A DNA stretch of 64,000 bases from Aliikangiella sp. G2MR2-5. Lineage in GTDB: Bacteria > Pseudomonadota > Gammaproteobacteria > Enterobacterales > Kangiellaceae. The notes beneath the pieces were generated by a model. That model was given only the letters and a program-made list of their open reading frames with translations, did no database searches and had not been told where the DNA came from. This document shows, one piece after another, positions 45,217 through 54,022 of the stretch; the stretch's first letter is position 1; each line of letters starts with the position of its first letter. Made by a program: the position numbers and the translations under genes. The stretch covers positions 248,001-312,000 of the forward strand of contig NZ_JADPQF010000003.1 of NCBI RefSeq assembly GCF_015687155.1, read 5' to 3'.

Positions 45217-48195
45217 TTGTGTAGTTGCGGAATAAATGAAGTGAGGCACCTGTTCTTTCCAAATGTAAAACGGAGTAATCCATTTTTGTATTTTATTTTT
45301 CTCGTTTACATTTACTCCCCGAACGCCTTTGCAAATGATGAGTGGTTAAAAAAGGAATCTGAAAATTTTATTGTTGTCTTTAAGTCTCAGCATAGTAATT
45401 ACCTGAATGATGTTATCAAAATTGCAGAGTCGTCATTAACTCGTATCGGCACACTTCTTGACTATAAGCCTCCAAAAAAGCTTTATATCAAATTAGTTGA
45501 CCATCGTGATGAAGGCAGTGGTAGAGCAACTTCGCTGCCTGTTAACCGAATAACAATTAACCTGTCATCCTATACGGTCACCGATTATGAATATAAACTC
45601 GTTTCCAATACGCTAACCTGGCTTGTTAGCCACGAGCTAGTACATATTGCGGTTTCTGATCAAGCTACCCCGCTACAGGAATTGATGAGAAAACTATTTG
45701 GTAAAGTCATGCCAAGACGGTCATCCCCTTTATCGCTCATTTATTCAAGTCTAGCCAACTCCGAAGTTTATTCACCTGCTTGGTACCATGAAGGGATTGC
45801 TGTATTTTTTGAAACCTGGCTAAACACCGGTAAAGGCAGGTTATTTTCTGCGTTTGATGAAATGTATTTTAGAACGTTGGAAAAAGAAGGATTGTTAACT
45901 GTCGCGCGCAGTGAAAACCAATGGCATCAAGCGAATATTGCACATGACCAATTTATTGTCGGTGCTAAAGCCTATCTATTTGGCAGCCGCTTTATTCTGC
46001 ACCTATCAAAAAAGTATGGTGTTGAACAATTACTCGCCTGGATTAAAGTATCAAAAAAATCGAACACCTTCAGCTTTGAAAAAAAATTTAAGGAGGCTTT
46101 TAATGTCACTATTGAAGCTGAGTGGTCCTGTTTTATTGAGGAAGAATCAGATTTTCAGCGTAAAAATCTTTCAAGACTGGCTTTATCTCCAGTCACTTTA
46201 ACAAAACCGCTTTCTTTAAGAAATGGCTGGGTTAGCCGTCCTGCTATAAGTCGAAATAAGGAGATTATTTATGCTTCCTTTGAGCCCGGTGAGTTAGCAA
46301 AACTAATAGCTCTAAATGTTGAAAAGGGAACCGAGCGAATTATTGCGGACATACCAACGCCAGGCCTAGTTAGAGTTAGCGAACTTTCTTTATTGAAAGA
46401 AACGGTTTTTTTTACCACGCACAATAACTCAGGTTACCGAGATTTATGGAGTATAAATATAGACGGAAAAAATAAGAAAAGGATATGGAAAGATGCTCGA
46501 CTTAGCCATTTAGCTGTCAACAATACCAGTGGAGAACTATGGGGAATAAAAAAAACAGGCATGAATTTCGCTTTGATTAAGCTAGAAGCGCCATTCACCA
46601 AGTACCAGCATGTATATACTCTGCCGAAAAATATCGTATTAACCGATCTGGCTTTTAAAAAAGATGGAACCAGATTACTTGCGACCCTTAAGTCGGATAA
46701 AATTGAGCAATCAATTGTTTCGATCGATGTAGAAGCGTTAGAGCTTCAGAGTAGATTCTTATATAAGGTAATCTCAAACTCAGGTAATCCAGAACACCCA
46801 AGTTGGGGAACCTATAACCAAGATAAAATTTACTGGCACGCGACAGTCAATGGTGTATCCAATATCTATTCGCACGGTATTAATGACGACACTAATATTC
46901 AGACCAATACCTTGACGGGACTTTATTCTCCGCTCGAATTCGACGAAAAAAAAGTATTCGCCTTTGAGTTTAATAGCCAGGGATTTAGCCCCGTTACGTT
47001 TGACTTGAACAAAGCTGATGAGAAACAAATTGATAAGCAAGTTAATGCGATAAATTTTAAGGCGCAACAACTTGTTCTGGACCACCCGCCATTATTACAA
47101 TGGAATATTAATAATTCAGATGCCACCTCGACTAATTTTGATGAACCTGTAAGTGTTTATTCAGGGTTGTTCTCGATGGAACGAATTTCTTCCATACCGG
47201 TATTTGGCTATTTTGATAATAAAGCAGTCTTCGGTGGATACTTTGAGTTTGCCGACCCTCTGGAAACTCACAGTTTTCGGCTCGGAATAGGAAAGTCGAA
47301 AAATAACTTTCATATAGATGCAAATTACTTGTTTGAGCATAAGGTACTAGTTAATTATCAACAAAAGCCCATGAGTTTCTATAATTACTCCAAAGAATCA
47401 GCAAATGAAAAGCTAAGTTCATCTCTTGGTTTAGAACTTAAACATTATTGGAGATATGATCGGCCATCAGAAGTTTCGCAGATATTTTATAGTCGTCTTA
47501 ATCAGCAAAGAACTCAAGATAATAGTGCGGTTAAACAAAGCTCTTTTCATATAGGGACAAAGCTTCAATTTAAAAGCTTGAGAAAAACCATCGGTTATTC
47601 CGGCTACGAACATGGGTACAAAGTCGAAATAGACTACCAGCATATTTTTAATACTAATGCGCTTATTGAATTCAGCGAAAGATGGTCAGCAAACCTGAAT
47701 TATATGCATCCTATTTTTTTGCAGCACAATATTTTAAATTGCCAAATCTCATATGGTCAATATACAGGAAAAAAATTAGATGCGGGTATATTCTATTTCA
47801 GTGATTCTGATTCTGGTTTTTTCGAAGAAGGAACGAGCCGACGGTATCAACTTGAACATTACCTGGCAAACACAAAACTTGCTGTTGGTGCCAAGAAATA
47901 CAAAAAGCTATTAATTGAAAACCGTTTTCCTCCTTTTTCGATAAGTGCTAAAATTGGGCCTCTAACTTTTAATCGAGCGGATCTATCAGTATATGCAATG
48001 TATACTGATATTGTAACTTTTGACTCACCCTCTTATCTTGATTCCAATAAATATTGGGGTATTCAAATGACATCTTACTTTGACACCGTGTACTCATTGA
48101 ATTCAAGCCTGTCAATAGGCTATGTTTCGCCCCTAGATTCAAATAGCTTTAAAGATGGAAAGCTTTATCTCTATGCTAAGTTCTTTCAATTTTAG
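45217..48195 (+). CDS. Surface zinc-peptidase (peptidase MA-like) with beta-propeller and outer-membrane barrel
   Basis: Up to 992 residues. The start is uncertain: TTG at 45217 or GTG at 45241; neither has a strong Shine-Dalgarno, but a signal peptide (LYFIFLVYIYSPNAFA-ND) follows in either case. The peptidase domain has HELVH (His139, Glu140, His143 from 45217) and the third ligand in YHEGIAVFFE (Glu192), as in MA-like gluzincins. A middle section with WD/TolB-like repeats (VEKGTERIIADIPTPGLVRVSELSLLKETVFFTTHNNSGYRDLWSIN-type units) is followed by a C-terminal region of alternating strands ending KLYLYAKFFQF, typical of an outer-membrane barrel. Surface or secreted. Confidence 0.85.
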   Translation: MCSCGINEVRHLFFPNVKRSNPFLYFIFLVYIYSPNAFANDEWLKKESENFIVVFKSQHSNYLNDVIKIAESSLTRIGTLLDYKPPKKLYIKLVDHRDEGSGRATSLPVNRITINLSSYTVTDYEYKLVSNTLTWLVSHELVHIAVSDQATPLQELMRKLFGKVMPRRSSPLSLIYSSLANSEVYSPAWYHEGIAVFFETWLNTGKGRLFSAFDEMYFRTLEKEGLLTVARSENQWHQANIAHDQFIVGAKAYLFGSRFILHLSKKYGVEQLLAWIKVSKKSNTFSFEKKFKEAFNVTIEAEWSCFIEEESDFQRKNLSRLALSPVTLTKPLSLRNGWVSRPAISRNKEIIYASFEPGELAKLIALNVEKGTERIIADIPTPGLVRVSELSLLKETVFFTTHNNSGYRDLWSINIDGKNKKRIWKDARLSHLAVNNTSGELWGIKKTGMNFALIKLEAPFTKYQHVYTLPKNIVLTDLAFKKDGTRLLATLKSDKIEQSIVSIDVEALELQSRFLYKVISNSGNPEHPSWGTYNQDKIYWHATVNGVSNIYSHGINDDTNIQTNTLTGLYSPLEFDEKKVFAFEFNSQGFSPVTFDLNKADEKQIDKQVNAINFKAQQLVLDHPPLLQWNINNSDATSTNFDEPVSVYSGLFSMERISSIPVFGYFDNKAVFGGYFEFADPLETHSFRLGIGKSKNNFHIDANYLFEHKVLVNYQQKPMSFYNYSKESANEKLSSSLGLELKHYWRYDRPSEVSQIFYSRLNQQRTQDNSAVKQSSFHIGTKLQFKSLRKTIGYSGYEHGYKVEIDYQHIFNTNALIEFSERWSANLNYMHPIFLQHNILNCQISYGQYTGKKLDAGIFYFSDSDSGFFEEGTSRRYQLEHYLANTKLAVGAKKYKKLLIENRFPPFSISAKIGPLTFNRADLSVYAMYTDIVTFDSPSYLDSNKYWGIQMTSYFDTVYSLNSSLSIGYVSPLDSNSFKDGKLYLYAKFFQF

Positions 48196-48359
48196 ATAGG
48201 GAGATATTCGAGAATGATTGTTGCAATCAGGTAGGGGTAATTAAATTGACGCTGGTGATACACTTGAAATATTCAGATTTATAGCAACTTTTTACAAGAA
48301 GCTTAGATACCAACGCGGTAAACTGTTGTTAGTCTTAGTAATAGGTAGGTTTTAGCGTT

Positions 48360-49244
48360 GTGATTAAGACACTATTTCATATTGAACAAAAAAATTCCTC
48401 AATTCCTAAGGTATATTTAAAAAGGAGATACAATGGACTAGAGAAGTTTGCAGATAGAAAAAGTTTTCGACCAAAGATCTCTACTAAGAATAAGATTACC
48501 ATTGGGCTATTATTTGTTCACGTTTTGGGTGTTTTAGTTGTTTTACTATTTCAATTTCTCGATCAGGCAAACCAAAACCAGTCAGTCGTTGGTGAGTTAA
48601 TCTATTTCTTCTTGCCAATATTACTTGCGACCCCCGAGCTAGGGAATATTATCTATAGCCCTCCCGAAAGAGGGTGTTCACGACTCAAAGTCTGTACTAC
48701 ATGGTATTCTATATGGGGGTGGGGAGGATTGAGTACTCTGCTTGTTGCGACACTATATTACCAGTCAATTGATAGTATTTTTACAGTTTTAACTGGTATT
48801 GTATTTATTTACTTAGTTTCAACACTTTATTTTCTTTACACTCGATTGAGATACTTTTCTAAGAAGCAAAATAATACCAATATTTCTGGTGCAACCCCTA
48901 ATCTAGAAGACAGTGGAGCAATGAATATAGTGGCGCAGAAACAGGCGATTAGCTACGAAGTTGATATCAGCGAAATTTTGTGGATAAAGTCGAACGGAAA
49001 CTATGTTGATATACATGCACGAAATAAAAAATATACAAAAAGAAATACTCTAAAATCTCTTGAAAATAAGTTACCAACAAAGTTGTTTAGGCGAATCCAC
49101 CGTTCAACAATTGTTAATATCCAATATATTGAGAAGGTTCTTTCATCTGGTGATGGAACTGCTACTTTAGTTATGTGTGGTGGAGAAAAACTTTCGGTTA
49201 GTCGCTCTTATCGGAAGAATGTTAAAATATTACCTCAATCTTAA
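48360..49244 (+). CDS. Membrane protein with LytTR DNA-binding domain
   Basis: 294 residues. GTG start. Four predicted membrane segments (TIGLLFVHVLGVLVVLLFQFL, LIYFFLPILLATPEL, WGWGGLSTLLVATLYY, IFTVLTGIVFIYLVSTLYFLY) with no periplasmic domain of note, then a C-terminal LytTR domain from about residue 198: AISYEVDISEILWIKSNGNYVDIHAR, FRRIHRSTIVNIQYIEKVLSSGDG, LSVSRSYRKNVKIL. Such membrane-LytTR regulators sense a signal within the membrane and bind DNA directly. It is downstream of the peptidase gene (164 bp) on the same strand and could regulate the nearby repeat-peptide/peptidase genes (inference). Confidence 0.88.
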   Translation: MIKTLFHIEQKNSSIPKVYLKRRYNGLEKFADRKSFRPKISTKNKITIGLLFVHVLGVLVVLLFQFLDQANQNQSVVGELIYFFLPILLATPELGNIIYSPPERGCSRLKVCTTWYSIWGWGGLSTLLVATLYYQSIDSIFTVLTGIVFIYLVSTLYFLYTRLRYFSKKQNNTNISGATPNLEDSGAMNIVAQKQAISYEVDISEILWIKSNGNYVDIHARNKKYTKRNTLKSLENKLPTKLFRRIHRSTIVNIQYIEKVLSSGDGTATLVMCGGEKLSVSRSYRKNVKILPQS

Positions 49245-49319
49245 ATAAAGATTTGTTCTATTTTTTGAGTGATTGTTTGAACGGGGATGAAGGAGAAGGG
49301 GGGCGAAGTATTCTAGAAA

Positions 49320-50147
49320 TTAAATCGACTGGTCGATATAGATCTTTAATTGTTCGCTATTCCCATAAAATTGATTCGGACTGCTTCCTGTAATCCCCTT
49401 AAAAGTTTTGCTGAAGTGAGCTAAGTCGGTAAAGTTTGCTTCGTGAGCCGAATCGGTTAATTTTTGGTGTTGGGCAAATGCATAGTTAAATGCTTTGAGT
49501 TTACATATTTTTTTGAAGTTTCCCCAAGTCATTCCTAGCTCAGACTTAAATAAATGAAGCATTCTGTATTTGCTCAATCCTATTTGCTTGGCATGCTCTT
49601 CGCTTGTTGAAATCTCATTTGGATTATTTAACATTGATAGGGCCAAGTGTCTAATTCTAGATTCCCTCACTTTGGAAGAAATATCCAGATTATTGGGGTT
49701 GAGGGCCTTGCTGATTAAATCACTTGCTTTTGAAGCATCAAGGCCAGTAGAGTCGATTTTTAGAAACGCTGATATAAGCGAGTGAGGAAACTCCCTAAAG
49801 AGAGAGAAAGCTTCATTATCTTCTAAGGAGTAGTTTGCGAGAAGAAATTCTATATCTGCTGTCAGGGGAGTTAATGATAGAATGAAGAGGCGACTGTTTT
49901 TAACACTAAGCTTAAGTTTACTCGCTGGTTCAATTAAAACCGCTTTTGACTCTAAATATTTGGAACGAGATATCTGTGAATTTGTACCTTCTATAACAAT
50001 AGGGCTATTAGCGCTGATGACTAATGAATTCATGATGTTATTAGTGCAGAAGTCGCCATTTACAGTACCGATTGTAAGTGCTCGCATTGGCCATAAATAA
50101 AGCTTTGCTTCTTTTATTTCAGCCAAGTCAGATTTTTTATTTTTCAT
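49320..50147 (-). CDS. AraC-family transcriptional regulator
   Basis: 275 residues. The C-terminal AraC HTH pair lies at about 165-270 (HAKQIGLSKYRMLHLFKSELGMTWGNFKKICKLKAFNYAF, then DSAHEANFTDLAHFSKTFKGITGSSPNQFY). The N-terminal 150 residues are an effector domain without recognisable motifs. Convergent with the LytTR gene and upstream (same strand, 73 bp) of nothing else of its own operon except rapA further on. Target unknown. Confidence 0.88.
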   Translation of the reverse strand: MKNKKSDLAEIKEAKLYLWPMRALTIGTVNGDFCTNNIMNSLVISANSPIVIEGTNSQISRSKYLESKAVLIEPASKLKLSVKNSRLFILSLTPLTADIEFLLANYSLEDNEAFSLFREFPHSLISAFLKIDSTGLDASKASDLISKALNPNNLDISSKVRESRIRHLALSMLNNPNEISTSEEHAKQIGLSKYRMLHLFKSELGMTWGNFKKICKLKAFNYAFAQHQKLTDSAHEANFTDLAHFSKTFKGITGSSPNQFYGNSEQLKIYIDQSI

Positions 50148-50220
50148 TGCTATTGTTAGAAGAGGTAAGCAAGTATTTTATCTCTAATTATGTCCTTATC
50201 GCGTGCTGTAGGACGGCCAA

Positions 50221-53079
50221 TTAAACCGCCACTATTACCCTTACCGCATCCAGTTGAAGATCCGTGCTACCGATATATCTGGTAAGAAGCTCGGTCTGAC
50301 TTTTAACAAAATCGATTTCTTCTTCACGAATATTTGGATTCTTTTTTTGTAGAGAAAGCAAGCGGTTGAGCTCTTCCTTCTGCTTGTGTTGCATTTTGCC
50401 AAGAACACCATCGAGAATTTCCTTAGAATGTGCTTTGGCTTTTATCTCTGCTTTTTCCAGCATTTTCTTAAGTGTTCTTTCTTCGCTTTTTAATACCTGT
50501 CGACCAGAATTTTTCTGTAATTTTTTGCATTGCTTGCTTAGCCCTTCATGGCTAACTTTTGCTGCCAGATCATTTCCATTGACATCAACCAGAACTCGAA
50601 TTGATGTGAAAGGCAAGAAGCGTTGTGCCTGTAAGTACTTAGGGGCAACACATTCCACATGGTAGAGAACTTCCATCAATAGGGTACCTGCTTTAATTGC
50701 CTTGTTTTTCAGTATACAAACACAAGCATTTCCCTTATCTTCGGAAAGTACCATTTCTACAGCACCACTTACCATCGGATGTTCCCAGCTTAAAAATTGA
50801 ATATCGTCTCTGGAAAGTGCGGTTTGTCTGTCGTAGGTTACGGTAACGCCATCTTCCGGTAGCGCTGGAAAACTGCCTATAAACATGTGGTCACCTGGAG
50901 TCACTACATAAGATTTTTCTGAGTGCTCTTCCAGATTAACGCCAAAACGATCCCAGCACGACTCCATAAAGCTTCTTGGTGCAAGACTGTCTCTTTCCGC
51001 AACACGTTCCACGAGTTCGTCGGCTGCTGTTTGATCAAAAGAGGCCATTTCCAATAGCCTGTCACGACCTGACTCCATTGACTTATTTATTTCAGCAGTA
51101 ATCTGCTGAGTGTTTTCTACCAATGTTTTTTGAGTTTCAACTTTTTGATAGCCAAGCAGTGCTTCAAACAGGGATGCCTTGGTTTTTGCGTATATGGCTG
51201 CACCTGCGGCATTCGTTTTTTCAAATGCATTCATACCTTGATGGTACCAGTTGAAAATGACCTCTTGTGCACTTTTCTGCATAAATGGCACATGGATTTC
51301 AATATCATGTTTTTGACCAATTCTATCGAGACGGCCAATTCTCTGCTCCAGAAGATCAGGGTTTACCGGTAAGTCCATTAGCACTAATTGGTGACTGAAT
51401 TGAAAATTACGACCTTCACTACCAATTTCAGAACAAAACATGGCTTGCGCACCGTCTTCTGAATCAGCAAAATGCGCTGCCGCTCGGTCTCGGCTGATTA
51501 GGTCCATATCTTCATGGAATGTGCAACAGTTCACTCCAAGCTTAAAGCGACAATGTAAATCAAGTGCAATAGCGGTATCTTTATGTGCACAAATAATAAG
51601 TATTTTCTTATCACGATTTTGTTTGAGAAAGTCTTTTAGCCATTCGATTCTAGGATCGAATTGCAACCAGGATTCATCGGTATATTGAGTTTCCGGATGA
51701 AGTAGGTAATTGATAGTTTCTTCCAGGTTTTCGCCAACGTCGTCAAAATATTTGTCGCAAGGGGCTACTGGATGAGGAATGACTTTTCTTTTTGGAAATC
51801 CTTTGATGTGTTTTCTGGTATTTCGGTAAAGTACCCGCCCGGTTCCATTTCGATCAATAAGCTCTCCGATTATGTCCTCCCGGTTTGACTCGTCGATTTC
51901 AATATCATCAATGTATTTTTTTAAACTTTTCTTTAAGTCCGAATCCCAGCTTTCTTGCTCAATCACCTGGTTAGCCAGTTCGGCGATTGGCTGATAGGAA
52001 TTCTGTTCTTCTTTAAAAGCTTCCAGACTGTGGAACCTGTCAGGATCGAGCAACCTTAATCGGGCAAAGTGGCTGTCCTGACCCAGTTGCTCTGGCGTTG
52101 CCGAAAGCAAGAGCAGACCCGGTGTATTTTCAGATATAGCCTGAACACGCAAGTAATCTTTTCCTGGATTCTCAGGGTGCCACTCGAGATGATGAGCTTC
52201 ATCAACTACCAATAGATCCCACTCACCTTGAGTGATCAGATTTAGGTCACATTCTGCCAGGAATTCACTACTGCACAGAACGAGTTGTTCCGAAAGGTAC
52301 GGGTTTTCTAACTCGAGTTGGTCCAGGTCGACATCTTCTCCCAGAGCAAGATCTTCCATGCTTGTCAGTGATTCAATCCGTTCCTGATCGAAGATACTGA
52401 AGTGCAGATTAAAGCGACGAATCATTTCTACAAACCATTGATTGACCAAAGGCTGAGGGACAACTATTAGCACCCGGTGGGCGCGATGGTTAATCAGCTG
52501 CTGGTGTATGATCAAGCCTGCTTCAATTGTCTTTCCGAGGCCGACCTCGTCAGCTAATAGTACTCTCGGCGCATACCGACTACCGACTTCCGAAGCAATG
52601 TAGAGCTGATGACCAATCAAATCGACTCTCGCTCCTTGTAGTCCGGTAACTTCGCTTCTCTGCTGACGCTCCTTGGCTTTCATTGCGGCATGGCGTAGTT
52701 CAAACCAACGCTTGGAGTCAATTTGGCCAGAAAACAATCTGTCTGAAGCTTTGTTGAGCTGAAGGTGGTAAGAGAGTTGAGTTTCCGGTACCGGTACAAT
52801 GTCACCACTCGCTTCATCTTTAGCCATATAGACCAGAATATCATTTAGGGGCTCGACGCTTTCAACAATCAACTGCTCTCCATGCAGTGTTTCAATCGAA
52901 TCCCCCACCTCAAAAGATTTGCGAGATAAGGGGGCGTTGTTTTTGGCGTAGGTTCGTTGTTCTTCGTTTGCGGGATAAAAAATGGTGACCAGACGGTGGT
53001 CGACACTTTGAACCATTCCTAATCCTAGTTCGGTTTCATTTTCACTCAGCCAGCGCTGGCCAACGGCAAATTCTGTCAT
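50221..53079 (-). CDS. rapA: RNA polymerase-associated ATPase RapA
   Basis: 952 residues, close to the E. coli length of 968. SWI2/SNF2-type ATPase that recycles RNA polymerase. N-terminal FAVGQRWLSENETELGLGMVQSVDHRLVTIFYPA (Tudor-like). Walker A LADEVGLGKTIEAGLI, DEAH box VVDEAHHLEWH, later helicase motifs LLLSATPEQLG and SEIGSEGRNFQFSHQLVLMDLPVNPDLLEQRIGRLDRIGQ. The C-terminal region is helical as in the family. Divergent from the acetyltransferase gene. Near the S10 operon only by accident of order. Confidence 0.97.
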   Translation of the reverse strand: MTEFAVGQRWLSENETELGLGMVQSVDHRLVTIFYPANEEQRTYAKNNAPLSRKSFEVGDSIETLHGEQLIVESVEPLNDILVYMAKDEASGDIVPVPETQLSYHLQLNKASDRLFSGQIDSKRWFELRHAAMKAKERQQRSEVTGLQGARVDLIGHQLYIASEVGSRYAPRVLLADEVGLGKTIEAGLIIHQQLINHRAHRVLIVVPQPLVNQWFVEMIRRFNLHFSIFDQERIESLTSMEDLALGEDVDLDQLELENPYLSEQLVLCSSEFLAECDLNLITQGEWDLLVVDEAHHLEWHPENPGKDYLRVQAISENTPGLLLLSATPEQLGQDSHFARLRLLDPDRFHSLEAFKEEQNSYQPIAELANQVIEQESWDSDLKKSLKKYIDDIEIDESNREDIIGELIDRNGTGRVLYRNTRKHIKGFPKRKVIPHPVAPCDKYFDDVGENLEETINYLLHPETQYTDESWLQFDPRIEWLKDFLKQNRDKKILIICAHKDTAIALDLHCRFKLGVNCCTFHEDMDLISRDRAAAHFADSEDGAQAMFCSEIGSEGRNFQFSHQLVLMDLPVNPDLLEQRIGRLDRIGQKHDIEIHVPFMQKSAQEVIFNWYHQGMNAFEKTNAAGAAIYAKTKASLFEALLGYQKVETQKTLVENTQQITAEINKSMESGRDRLLEMASFDQTAADELVERVAERDSLAPRSFMESCWDRFGVNLEEHSEKSYVVTPGDHMFIGSFPALPEDGVTVTYDRQTALSRDDIQFLSWEHPMVSGAVEMVLSEDKGNACVCILKNKAIKAGTLLMEVLYHVECVAPKYLQAQRFLPFTSIRVLVDVNGNDLAAKVSHEGLSKQCKKLQKNSGRQVLKSEERTLKKMLEKAEIKAKAHSKEILDGVLGKMQHKQKEELNRLLSLQKKNPNIREEEIDFVKSQTELLTRYIGSTDLQLDAVRVIVAV

Positions 53080-53376
53080 CTTTTTAAATCTTGTCTTCGC
53101 TAAAGCCTTTCAGGGACACAAAATCAGGTACCCGAAAATACTTTTAGTATAGGAGGTTTTGGAAAAGGCGCGGATTATATCACCACCATTCGCCAAAATC
53201 AGTGTTGCTGAACAAACTATTTTTTGAGTCTCTTTTCCGAATTTTTAGGTTTGTAAAGCTGCTTTAATATCAAGGACATAGTCTAATAACTTCTTGTTGT
53301 AATCAGCCCGAAGCAATCGCACGATATTTTTGTTATGCTGTTATTTGCGTTTCGTTAAACAGGGAATTACAAGGTT

Positions 53377-53883
53377 ATGGTACTGATTGAAACCGAAAGG
53401 CTGAAGTTAAGAGAACTGACTCTGGATGATGCCGCTTTTATTCAAGGCATTGTAAATGAGCCTTCGTGGCTCGAAAATATTGGAGATCGAAATGTTCACT
53501 CAATCGCGGACGCTGAGCGCTACCTGAGAGAAGGTCCTGTTAAAAGCTACCAGGAGCATGGTTTTGGATTGTATCTGGTTGAGCTGAAACTAAAAAAGAT
53601 ACCCATTGGAATGTGTGGACTGGTTAAAAGAGAAGACCTGGATTTTCCCGACATAGGTTATGCATTGTTGCCTGAGTATTGGGGAGCTGGACTGGCTTCA
53701 GAGGCAGCCGCAGCGACACTTGAATATGCCAGAAATGAGCTAGGGCTTAGCGAAATCCTCGGAATCACCAGTCTGGAAAACGCTAGCTCTATTCGTGTGC
53801 TGGAAAAGATAGGGATGCGCTATGACAAAGAAATTATGCTTCCCGGTTATGACGGACCTAGCCGGTTATTTGTCCTGAAGTAA
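53377..53883 (+). CDS. GNAT acetyltransferase (RimJ/RimL type)
   Basis: 168 residues. MVLIETERLKLRELTLDDAAFI is the typical RimL-like start; acetyl-CoA binding appears around DIGYALLPEYWGAGLASEAAAATLEYARNELGLSEI and SLENASSIRVLEKIGMRYDKEI. Probably N-terminal or small-molecule amine acetylation; substrate not identifiable. The 297-bp gap before it, shared with rapA, holds both promoters but no recognised motif. Confidence 0.9.
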   Translation: MVLIETERLKLRELTLDDAAFIQGIVNEPSWLENIGDRNVHSIADAERYLREGPVKSYQEHGFGLYLVELKLKKIPIGMCGLVKREDLDFPDIGYALLPEYWGAGLASEAAAATLEYARNELGLSEILGITSLENASSIRVLEKIGMRYDKEIMLPGYDGPSRLFVLK

Positions 53884-54022
53884 CGATTTTCTTTGTGGTG
53901 GTATTCCGATTCTTTCCGAGCATTGCCTAAACTCTCGATTACTGCAGTTGAATTTCCATCGACTATAATGGATTAAAGAAGCTTGGTTCTGGAATTAATC
54001 CTGATTAGTTCAAGGGAGAAAG

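Noticed and set aside
44673-45283. Long antisense open frames over the repeat region (44673-45170 and 44894-45283)
   Set aside because: They come from the repetitive codon pattern of the sense gene; they have no signal, no RBS and no family, and the sense frame has a clear signal peptide.
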